A stretch of 27,872 nucleotides of DNA from HGM04593 sp045591315 (GTDB lineage Bacteria; Bacteroidota; Bacteroidia; Bacteroidales; Bacteroidaceae): assembly GCA_045591315.1 (NCBI GenBank), contig JAZNSN010000063.1:1-27872 (forward strand), given 5' to 3'. Below are positions 8,228 through 15,626 of this stretch, piece after piece. The notes under the pieces were generated by a model. It was given only the letters and a program-made list of their open reading frames with translations. It had not been told where the DNA came from and did no database searches. Position 1 is the stretch's first letter. Every line of letters starts with the position of its first letter. The position numbers and the translations under genes were made by a program.

Positions 8228-9400
8228 GTGAAAAGAATTATTATACTATTTTATTGCCTTTTAGTTACCATTTCATGGGGGCATGCCGACAATGTTCATG
8301 TGAGTGTTCTTACATGTTCGCCTGGTGATGAGGCTTATTCTCTTTTCGGCCATACCGGCTTACGCTACCGTGATGCTGATAATGATACCGATATTGTATT
8401 CAGCTATGGATATTTCGACTTCAGTGCGCCGGGATTCATTTGGAGATTCATTCTTGGTGAAACGGATTATATGGTAGGAGCGGTTCCATACCATCATTTC
8501 ATTAGTGAATATGAAGAACGCGGCTCTGGCGTAGTAGAACAGGAAATTGCTCTTTCACCGGAGCAGAAGAATTCCGTAATAGATTTTCTTGCCGAGAACT
8601 GCAAAGAAGAGAATAGGATATATAGATACAACTACTTCTACAACAATTGTACTACAAAGGTCAGAGACCTGCTCTTTTCTGTAGTAGGGGGTATCACATA
8701 TCAAGGTGATGAGCCTGAGGCTATTACCTTTCGCGAAGTACTGTCAAGGCTTACAGGAAAACATCCTTGGTATGCTTTTGGAATAAATCTGTTGCTCGGT
8801 GCAGATGTTGACGAACCGGCATCACGCCATCAGCTTCAATTCATTCCAGGTTATTTCATGCAGGATGCCGACAAGGCCGTTGTTACGCTACCGGAAGGAA
8901 ATCCCACCCCGTTTGTCAAGGAAAAGATAGTTCTACTGGATGAACAGAGCACTCTCCTTCCTAAGAGTCATTTTACTCCATTCAATATCTCTCTTCTTGT
9001 GCTTCTGGCAACGATGATAGTCATGTTGTGCGAGGTACGTCGCAAGAGAACATATTGGGTGATGGATATTCTGTTGATGCTTGTACAGGGCCTTTCGGGT
9101 GTACTCTTGCTTTTTATGGCTTTGTTCTCGGCTCATCCGGCAGTAGGCAACAATTGGGTTATAATCCTTCTCAATCCGCTTGCGCTGCTGATACTGCCGG
9201 TAATGCTGTACAGGATCGCAAAAGGGCTGTCAATGCAGGTAGCCTGGTTGCAAGTATTTGTAGTCACGGCATTTTTCATCTCCGCAATTCTCGGCATACA
9301 GGTTTATCCCATACCATTGTATTTCTTTGCCATAGCCTTGTCGGTGCGTGCTTTGTTCCACATTTACAAAAAAAATATATGCGAATTAAATCTTTTCTAG
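8228..9400 (+). CDS. DUF4105 (Lnb N-terminal periplasmic domain) multi-pass membrane protein
   Basis: A 390-aa protein starting at GTG (8228-8230); the signal peptide MKRIIILFYCLLVTISWGHA begins there and no in-frame ATG exists upstream. Residues about 22-215 form the DUF4105 domain and carry its two hallmark blocks, SLFGHTGLRYR (His42) and YNYFYNNCTTKVRD (Cys141). Five hydrophobic segments follow between about 253 and 385, so the domain should sit in the periplasm on a membrane platform. The His-then-Cys order with an NC motif resembles circularly permuted papain-like (NlpC/P60, LRAT-type) thiol enzymes. That is my inference; no reaction is established. The 3' end overlaps the next gene by 22 nt. 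Confidence 0.83.
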   Translation: MKRIIILFYCLLVTISWGHADNVHVSVLTCSPGDEAYSLFGHTGLRYRDADNDTDIVFSYGYFDFSAPGFIWRFILGETDYMVGAVPYHHFISEYEERGSGVVEQEIALSPEQKNSVIDFLAENCKEENRIYRYNYFYNNCTTKVRDLLFSVVGGITYQGDEPEAITFREVLSRLTGKHPWYAFGINLLLGADVDEPASRHQLQFIPGYFMQDADKAVVTLPEGNPTPFVKEKIVLLDEQSTLLPKSHFTPFNISLLVLLATMIVMLCEVRRKRTYWVMDILLMLVQGLSGVLLLFMALFSAHPAVGNNWVIILLNPLALLILPVMLYRIAKGLSMQVAWLQVFVVTAFFISAILGIQVYPIPLYFFAIALSVRALFHIYKKNICELNLF

Positions 9401-10926
9401 TATTGTTTCTCTGCTGTTGTTCACTTCATGTTGTCGCACAGCAGGATATCAGAGCTCCTAAGATCTACTTGAACATAACGGTTGACCAGTTGCGTACCGA
9501 CTTCCTGTATGAGTTTGCACCTATGTATTGCGACGGAGGCTTTATGCGCTTGTTGTCCGGCGGCCGTGTTTATCCCAATTCATATTTTGAGTTCGAGAAT
9601 ATAGACCGTGCTTCAGCCATTGCAGCATTGTCAACAGGGACGAATCCATATGTGAACGGCATTGTAGGCGAGCGGTGGCTCGACCGTAAGACACTTCGTA
9701 CTGTAAGCTGCGTTGAGGACAAGCAGTATCAGGGCGTATATGCCATAGCTCCGTTTGCTCCTACAAAGCTTAAGGCCATAACCCTTACAGACGAAATGAA
9801 GCGTGCGTCACGCGGAAAGGCTATGATATGTTCCATCGCTCCTGATGAGGATGCTGCAATCATAGCCGGCGGGCATGCGGCAGATGCTGTTGTATGGAAA
9901 AACAATTCGGCAGGTTATTGGTGCAGTTCAACATACTACGGCCTTTATCCGGCATGGGCTGCGGAATCGAACAAGAAGATTCAGGGTAAGCCTGTAAAAT
10001 GGGTCCCATTGCTGAAGCCTGAGGAGTACAATAACTTCGGGGAGGCCATACCTGTACCTTTCAGCTATTCCTATGACGGCAAGAACAAAATATACGAATA
10101 CAAGACAACCGCTTGTATCAACGACGAAGTGAATGAACTGGCTTTGGCTTTTCTTAATGGAACTGAAGCCGGAGCAGATGATATTGTAGATTGCCTGTCC
10201 GTTACATACTATGCGGGCAACTACAATGGTGCGCCAATGGAGGAGCGTCCGCTTGAGATTCAGGACATGTATGTACGGCTTGACAGGAATATAGCACTCC
10301 TTCTTGATGAACTCGACAAGAAGGTCGGTCTTGATAATGTCGTTGTCTCGTTGGCTTCTACAGGTTATGTGATGGAGGGTCGTGAGGATGGTGCAAAATA
10401 CCGTCTTCCTTCGGGTACGATATATATGGATAGAGTACAGGCGCTGATGAACGTGTATCTCAGTTCAATATTCGGCAAGGCCGATTTTGTGGAAGGTGTA
10501 CATGGAGCCCAGCTCTATCTTGACACGAAGCTCATAGAAAATATGAAACTTGACAAGAAAGAGGTGGTTTCACGTTCGATAGAGTTCCTGAAGATGCTTG
10601 ACGGAGTAGAAGATGTCTTTACGATATATAATCTGGGAGGTATGTTGAGTCCGGAATTGCAGTATGCCAAGAACGGGTACAACGCCAACTGTTCCGGTGA
10701 CATCTGGCTTCGGCTTATGCCGGGCTGGAAGATTGCAGAGGAGAAGCTTACTGCCGTTGATGAGGTCTATCGTACTCCTGTAATGTTCCCGATAATAATT
10801 TATGGAAAAGGCGTCGAGCATAAGGTCGTTGAGGAGCTTACTCCGGCTAACGTGCTTGCGGCGGAGATGGCCCGTATTCTGCGTACAAGGCGTCCTAACG
10901 ACAACTGCCTGAGAATATTCAGGTAA
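9379..10926 (+). CDS. Secreted alkaline-phosphatase-superfamily protein, probably catalytically inactive
   Basis: A 515-aa protein with a signal peptide (residues 1-20, ending HVVAQ). The ATG at 9379 is chosen because an upstream reading would lie inside the DUF4105 gene and lack the signal peptide. The PafA-like fold is recognisable: ITVDQLRTDFLYEF at 33-46, LSTGTNPYVNGIVGERW at 84-100, DMYVRLDRNIALLLDELDK, and FPIIIYGKGV near the end. Asp36, the first metal ligand, remains. The usual nucleophile position is Ala83, the Asp/His of the TDYVGH-type motif are Tyr277/Asn281, and the ADHG-type motif is Ala-Ser-Thr-Gly at 326-329. It overlaps the DUF4105 gene by 22 nt. Alignment by eye only; the fold assignment is firmer than the inactivity claim. 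Confidence 0.8.
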   Translation: MRIKSFLVLFLCCCSLHVVAQQDIRAPKIYLNITVDQLRTDFLYEFAPMYCDGGFMRLLSGGRVYPNSYFEFENIDRASAIAALSTGTNPYVNGIVGERWLDRKTLRTVSCVEDKQYQGVYAIAPFAPTKLKAITLTDEMKRASRGKAMICSIAPDEDAAIIAGGHAADAVVWKNNSAGYWCSSTYYGLYPAWAAESNKKIQGKPVKWVPLLKPEEYNNFGEAIPVPFSYSYDGKNKIYEYKTTACINDEVNELALAFLNGTEAGADDIVDCLSVTYYAGNYNGAPMEERPLEIQDMYVRLDRNIALLLDELDKKVGLDNVVVSLASTGYVMEGREDGAKYRLPSGTIYMDRVQALMNVYLSSIFGKADFVEGVHGAQLYLDTKLIENMKLDKKEVVSRSIEFLKMLDGVEDVFTIYNLGGMLSPELQYAKNGYNANCSGDIWLRLMPGWKIAEEKLTAVDEVYRTPVMFPIIIYGKGVEHKVVEELTPANVLAAEMARILRTRRPNDNCLRIFR

Positions 10927-10940
10927 AGATAATCCCTATA

Positions 10941-10988
10941 AAAGCCATAGGCGGTGTATCATTGAAGTGATACACCGCCTATGGCTTT
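10941..10988. terminator. 21-bp perfect hairpin, bidirectional terminator
   Basis: Arms 10941-10961 and 10968-10988 are perfect complements of 21 nt with a 6-nt TTGAAG loop. The outer ends are AAA and TTT. It lies between convergent genes, 14 nt after the phosphatase-like stop and 13 nt from the end of the PII-like gene, so it can end both transcripts. Confidence 0.85.
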
Positions 10989-11001
10989 ATTTATGCAACA
11001 A

Positions 11002-11295
11002 TCAATAATATTGCTCTACGTTCCACACAAATGCACGTATTCCGAGCATCTGTGCACTTTCGTCAAGGTTCTTTATCTCTTCCAGAAGTCTCTTTACAAT
11101 AGAGTCTTCAACCATGGTGATTATGCCTGAGTTCATTGATGCCCATGCATGGCTGCCGTAGTGCGGCTCACCGGTCTTGCTCCCTCGTCCCTGCATCTGT
11201 TCTACCATAGAGAAACCGCGGCAGTTGAGGTGGTCAAGGATATCTATGACAGCATCCTTGTGAGCCTGGTCAAAAGCTATGAATACACTTTTCAT
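11002..11295 (-). CDS. Small PII-like (beta-alpha-beta-beta-alpha-beta) protein, last gene of RND operon
   Basis: A 97-aa protein. The visible order is beta strand KSVFIAFD, helix HKDAVIDILDHL, strand GFSMVEQM, an exposed loop GRGSKTGEPHYGSHAWAS, strand SGIITMVED, helix SIVKRLLEEIKNL, strand IRAFVWNVE. This is the ferredoxin-like plan of PII and of small PII-like proteins such as DUF3240, which occur beside metal or drug efflux pumps. The loop sits where PII carries its regulatory T-loop. It follows the RND pump gene by 84 nt on the same strand, with a hairpin between. A sensor or regulator of the pump is plausible but unproven, and the ligand is unknown. Confidence 0.72.
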   Translation of the reverse strand: MKSVFIAFDQAHKDAVIDILDHLNCRGFSMVEQMQGRGSKTGEPHYGSHAWASMNSGIITMVEDSIVKRLLEEIKNLDESAQMLGIRAFVWNVEQYY

Positions 11296-11325
11296 TTATT
11301 CTTTATCTTGTGAGCTCCGCTCCTG

Positions 11326-11348
11326 CCTTGTCTATGTTTTAGACAAGG
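11326..11348 (-). other. 9-bp hairpin between RND pump gene and PII-like gene
   Basis: CCTTGTCTA (11326-11334) and TAGACAAGG (11340-11348) pair perfectly around a 5-nt loop. No T-run follows on the minus strand, so full termination is unlikely. It may protect or process the mRNA so that the small downstream gene is made in a different amount from the pump. Confidence 0.5.
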
Positions 11349-11379
11349 TCAAGGGCGAACCTCTGTGTTAACAATATGT

Positions 11380-14300
11380 TTACTTCTTTGCGCTTATAAG
11401 CTGTTCGTCGTTCTTGTGTTCTCTCCAATACTCGTCAAGTTCGCGTTTAGCCTTGAGACTCTTACGGCGGCGCTTGATGCCGACTCCACCGAATACACAG
11501 TACATTACCGGAGTGTATATAAGTGTCATCATTGTAGATATTGTAAGACCGCCGATAACCGCAATACCCATAGGACGCCACATCTCAGCTCCTACACCCT
11601 GGCTGACTGCCAATGGAACCATACCCAGGATAGTTGTGAACGTTGTCATGAGGATTGGGCGCAGACGGCTTCGTGCAGCACGTATAGTAGCCGGTATAAG
11701 TCCAAGTCCCCTCTCGCGTAGAAGCATGGTGTAGTCGATGAGCACAATACCGTTCTTTACAACGATACCGATAAGCATTATGGCACCGAGAATCGACATC
11801 ACATTCATGTTGGTGCCGGTGAGGAAGAGTCCAAGCAATACACCACTGAGGGCGAACGGTACCGAGAACATGATGATGAACGGGTATGTAAGCGACTCGA
11901 ACTGTGCAGCCATCACAATGAACACAAGCACGATGATAAGAATCGCGAGTACTCCTAGGTCGGCATTTGTCTCCTGCTGGTCTTCGTATGAGCCTGCAAC
12001 GTCGATGTTATAGCCCGAAGGTATATCCATTCTGTCGATTACGCCAAGACCGTATTCGACACCGTCGCTGAGTGCTGCGCCTGCTGCCATAACGGCATTG
12101 ACAGTAACTACACGCTCGCGGTCCTTACGTTCGATAGTAGGAGGCAGCTCACGTTGTACAACCTTGCCGAGCTCCTTTATGCGTACAGGTTTTCCGGTGC
12201 TTGAATAAATTGTAATATTTTCAATGTCGGCAATGCTTGTACGGCTAGTGGGCTCATAACGTACCTTTACGTCGTACTCGTCACCGTCCTCGCGGAAGTA
12301 TGTCGCAAGCGAACCGTTGTAGCGGTTACGGAGGTAAGTTGCCGCAGTGCTGAGGTTCAAGCCGTGCAGAGCCAGTTTCTCGCGGTCGAACTCAACCTGG
12401 TATTCGGGCTGGTAGTCGCTTCGGCTGATGTTTACCTGTGATATTACAGAAGTTCTCTTCAGTGAGTCTGAAAGTGCTTTGGCAAGTCGGTCTGTAACAT
12501 CGAAGTCATAACCGTAAATTTCGAAAGAAGCCATAGACTGGCCACCCATTCCGCCGCCACCGCCTCCAAGCTGTACGTTGCTTTTGGCAATTTCGGGGAA
12601 CTTCTTTACATCGGCACGCATTTCGTCACAAATTACCTCAAGGCTCTTCTCGCGGTCTGTAAGCGGAACGAACGAGATATTGAAGCTTATAATGTGTGAA
12701 CCATTGTCGCTCATTGATGCGAATACGTTGTCCTCATCGGCCTGTCCCACACGGAAGTTGCACACCTCCATCTCTTCACCGTAACGCTCCTGCCACATCT
12801 TAGTCAGCTTTGTTGCGATATCCTGCGATATCTCAACACGTGTACCGATAGGCAACTCCATTGTTATAGCCACGCGTCCGTTATCCTGTGTGGGGAAGAA
12901 CTCGCTCTTTATTCTTGATGCGCATACCAGGCTGACAAAGAATAGACCGAAACAGCATATTAGCACTGTCCAACGGTGACGTACAGCCCAGTTGATTCTT
13001 CTTGCATACCAGTCGTCAAGCTTGTCAAGTGCTCTGGCAATAGGCGTGTATAGAACCTTGAATGCCTTGCTCTGTTTCTTTTGCAGCTTCAGCATGTTTG
13101 AACAGAGCATAGGAATAAGTGACAGTGCGGCAGCTGTAGATACAATCATGATGATACACATCATCCAACCCAGCTGCTTGAAAAGGATACCGGCCATACC
13201 TGTAACCATAGTCAGCGGGAAGAATACCGCAAGCATAGTCAATGTAGAAGCGACAACCGAAATGGCAACCTCGTTTGTTCCGTGTATTGCAGCACTCTTG
13301 GGGTTTGAACCGCGCTCGATGTGTGTGGTCACGTTCTCAAGTACCACAATAGCGTCATCCACCACGTTACCGATAGCGATGCTGAGACATGATAGCGAGA
13401 TGATGTTCAGAGAGCCGTCTGTAATGAGCAGGTATATGAAAGATGCGATAAGTGAGAACGGAATTGTAATACCGATAATCACGGTGGCTCTCCAGCGTCC
13501 GAGGAATACGAATACCACAAGCATCACGAACAGCAACGCATATACAATGGTCTCGGTAAGAGTACCTACGGTCTGCATGATGTTCTCCGAAGTATCGACA
13601 ATGATGCCGATTTCAACATCCGAAGGAAGTCGTTTCTGCAGTTTCGGAAGCTCCTCGCGTACAGCATTCGCGATGGCAACTGAGTTGCCTCCGGTCTGCT
13701 TCTGTATGATAATCATGGCACCCTGCTGTCCGTCGGTGAATGCCTTCTGTGCACGTTCCTCAGTGCTGTCAACAATTCTCGCAATGTCCTTCAGATATAC
13801 ATTCGCGCCGTTGTGTGTGCCTACAACAAGGTTCTTCATCTCCATAGGAGAATTGAATTCACCCTCGACGCGGAGCGCGTATGTGTTGCTTCCGACATCG
13901 AAATTACCGCCGGGGATGTTCCTGTTCTCTGTTGCGATTACATTGCTCACTGTCTCGATAGGGATGTTGTATGCCTCCATCTTGACAGGGTCCATGTATA
14001 TGTTGATCTCACGTTTTGGAGCACCCGAAATGGATACGGTACCTACACCGTCGATACGTGCAAGAGGGTTCGCGATATTGTCATCGAGAATCTTGTATAG
14101 GGCAGGGAGGCTCTCCTCTGCCTTTACCGACAGCATGAGAATAGGAATCATGTCGGCCGAGAACTTGAAGATGATAGGTGTGTTCGCCTCATCGGGCAGT
14201 GCCGATGTTACCATGTCAAGCTTGTCTCGAACGTCGTTGGTGAGAGCGTCGATATCATATCCGTACTCGAACTCAAGTGTAACGACCGATACGTTCTCAC

Positions 14301-14553
14301 GCGATTTCGATGTTATATGTTTCAAGTGTTCAACCGAGTTGAGAGTGTTCTCAAGCGGTCGGGTAATATTGTTCTCGATATCCGATGCGCTGGCACCCGA
14401 ATAGCTTGTCATCACCATGAGCGTGTTTGTCTCAATGTCCGGCAAAAGGTCTATCGGCAGCTTGGAGAAAGAGAAGAGACCGAAAATTACGACCGCGATG
14501 AAACAAAGAGCGGTCATGATAGGTCTTTTTACTGCACTTTCAAATAAACTCAT
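11380..14553 (-). CDS. RND efflux pump inner-membrane transporter, HAE1 family
   Basis: A 1057-aa proton-driven transporter, close to the usual 1020-1060 aa. The N-terminus FESAVKRPIMTALCFIAVVI and the SKLPIDLLPDIE segment are family hallmarks. Helix 4 carries the proton-relay pair Asp399-Asp400 in IAIGNVVDDAIVVLENV, which supports an organic-compound (HAE1) pump. Two periplasmic loops and twelve membrane spans in two halves are apparent (second half begins RRINWAVRHRWTVLICCFGL; the last block is MLIGIVVKNGIVLIDYTMLL). An unusual Gly-rich stretch (LGGGGGGMGGQ) interrupts the second periplasmic region near 12550-12575. It works with the adaptor and outer-membrane channel encoded just upstream, 42 and 1073 nt away. 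The substrate cannot be deduced. Confidence 0.93.
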   Translation of the reverse strand: MSLFESAVKRPIMTALCFIAVVIFGLFSFSKLPIDLLPDIETNTLMVMTSYSGASASDIENNITRPLENTLNSVEHLKHITSKSRENVSVVTLEFEYGYDIDALTNDVRDKLDMVTSALPDEANTPIIFKFSADMIPILMLSVKAEESLPALYKILDDNIANPLARIDGVGTVSISGAPKREINIYMDPVKMEAYNIPIETVSNVIATENRNIPGGNFDVGSNTYALRVEGEFNSPMEMKNLVVGTHNGANVYLKDIARIVDSTEERAQKAFTDGQQGAMIIIQKQTGGNSVAIANAVREELPKLQKRLPSDVEIGIIVDTSENIMQTVGTLTETIVYALLFVMLVVFVFLGRWRATVIIGITIPFSLIASFIYLLITDGSLNIISLSCLSIAIGNVVDDAIVVLENVTTHIERGSNPKSAAIHGTNEVAISVVASTLTMLAVFFPLTMVTGMAGILFKQLGWMMCIIMIVSTAAALSLIPMLCSNMLKLQKKQSKAFKVLYTPIARALDKLDDWYARRINWAVRHRWTVLICCFGLFFVSLVCASRIKSEFFPTQDNGRVAITMELPIGTRVEISQDIATKLTKMWQERYGEEMEVCNFRVGQADEDNVFASMSDNGSHIISFNISFVPLTDREKSLEVICDEMRADVKKFPEIAKSNVQLGGGGGGMGGQSMASFEIYGYDFDVTDRLAKALSDSLKRTSVISQVNISRSDYQPEYQVEFDREKLALHGLNLSTAATYLRNRYNGSLATYFREDGDEYDVKVRYEPTSRTSIADIENITIYSSTGKPVRIKELGKVVQRELPPTIERKDRERVVTVNAVMAAGAALSDGVEYGLGVIDRMDIPSGYNIDVAGSYEDQQETNADLGVLAILIIVLVFIVMAAQFESLTYPFIIMFSVPFALSGVLLGLFLTGTNMNVMSILGAIMLIGIVVKNGIVLIDYTMLLRERGLGLIPATIRAARSRLRPILMTTFTTILGMVPLAVSQGVGAEMWRPMGIAVIGGLTISTMMTLIYTPVMYCVFGGVGIKRRRKSLKAKRELDEYWREHKNDEQLISAKK

Positions 14554-14595
14554 ATCTTTATTATTTATGTTTTTGTTAATGAATAGGCTGTGTCA

Positions 14596-15612
14596 TTACT
14601 TTATGACCTCAACTTCCATTCCGTTGCTGAGCGCGTTCTGGCCTGCTATGACAACCTGTGAGCCTGGCTCAATACCCGAAATAAGCTCATATCTGTTGTC
14701 CAGACGGCGTCCGAGCTGTACCTTGTTGTGTGTCACCTTGCCGTTATCGTATGTATATACATAGTAGTCACCGCTGCCGGCCTGTTTGATGACAGCCGCA
14801 TCAGGAACGACAACATGCTCTGTTGTGCCGAAGTTGACAATTGCCTTTCCGTACATTCCCGGACGCACCTTCATATCGCTGTTTGCAAGTGTTATTTCGA
14901 CGGGGAATGTGTGTGTCGCTGGATCTATAGTCGGGTAAACGATGCTTATTTTGCCGTCGAACTCCTGCTCGCCGTATGTAGCGAACATAAGCTTTACGTC
15001 AAGTCCTCTGTTTGTCTGTGCATAGCGTGATTCACTGATGTTTATTTTCATCTTGACAGGTGAAATCTGCTCCACGACGAGTATTGGAGTGCCGCCGTAC
15101 ATGTCGCCGTTGTCGTAGTTGCGTGCCGATACTACACCGTTGATAGGGCTCACAAGAACAGTGTTCTCCAAACGGTTGTCGAGTTGTCTCTTGCTCACCT
15201 CAATCTGTGTCTTTGCGTTGTCATACTCTGCCTTTGAAGTACCTCCTACCTTGTAAAGTTCTTCTATGCGCTTGAAATCGACAAGCTGGTTCTCGTACTG
15301 CAGCTTCAACTGGTCGAGGCTGCTGGCGTCGAGCTGTACGAGTTTCTGTCCCTTCCTTACATAGTCACCTACCTCTACAAGTATTCTCTCTATGCGTAGC
15401 GGTGAGTTAGGGATAATGTTGTTCTTCACTTCTGCTTCAACGGTAGTCGTGAACTCTTCAAGTTGTTCAACAGCCTCTGTTGTAACTGTTGCAATCTTTA
15501 CATTCGGCTTTGTTGCCTGTACTGTCGCTGCCTGTTCTGTACTCTTGTCAGAACTGCCGCATGAAACGAGCATTGCTGCTGCAATTGCAATAAATGTCAG
15601 ATTCTTTTTCAT
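14596..15612 (-). CDS. RND efflux periplasmic adaptor (membrane fusion protein), lipoprotein
   Basis: A 338-aa protein with a lipoprotein signal, MKKNLTFIAIAAAMLVSC, Cys18 being the acylated residue. It has the usual folded-back order. A first half-lipoyl region comes around VEAEVKNNIIPNSPLRIERI and VEVGDYVRKGQKLVQLD. A short helical hairpin follows (LKLQYENQLVDFKRIEELYK). The second lipoyl half is VLVSPINGVVSARNYDNGDM. Barrel and membrane-proximal regions complete it (FPVEITLANSDMKVRPGMYG, DNRYELISGIEPGSQVVIAG). It bridges the inner-membrane pump and the TolC-like channel. The stop is 42 nt before the pump start and its own start is 14 nt after the channel gene. Confidence 0.92.
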   Translation of the reverse strand: MKKNLTFIAIAAAMLVSCGSSDKSTEQAATVQATKPNVKIATVTTEAVEQLEEFTTTVEAEVKNNIIPNSPLRIERILVEVGDYVRKGQKLVQLDASSLDQLKLQYENQLVDFKRIEELYKVGGTSKAEYDNAKTQIEVSKRQLDNRLENTVLVSPINGVVSARNYDNGDMYGGTPILVVEQISPVKMKINISESRYAQTNRGLDVKLMFATYGEQEFDGKISIVYPTIDPATHTFPVEITLANSDMKVRPGMYGKAIVNFGTTEHVVVPDAAVIKQAGSGDYYVYTYDNGKVTHNKVQLGRRLDNRYELISGIEPGSQVVIAGQNALSNGMEVEVIK

Positions 15613-15626
15613 AGATATATGTTATT

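Noticed and set aside
9028..9378. N-terminal extension of the phosphatase-like protein into the DUF4105 gene
   Set aside because: It lies out of frame inside the coding region of the membrane protein; the signal peptide begins at the ATG at 9379.
12992..14404. 470-codon open frame on the plus strand opposite the RND pump gene
   Set aside because: It is antisense to a clearly conserved pump, has low-complexity Ser/Thr/Met-rich content, no domain motifs and no promoter; it reflects codon bias of the real gene.
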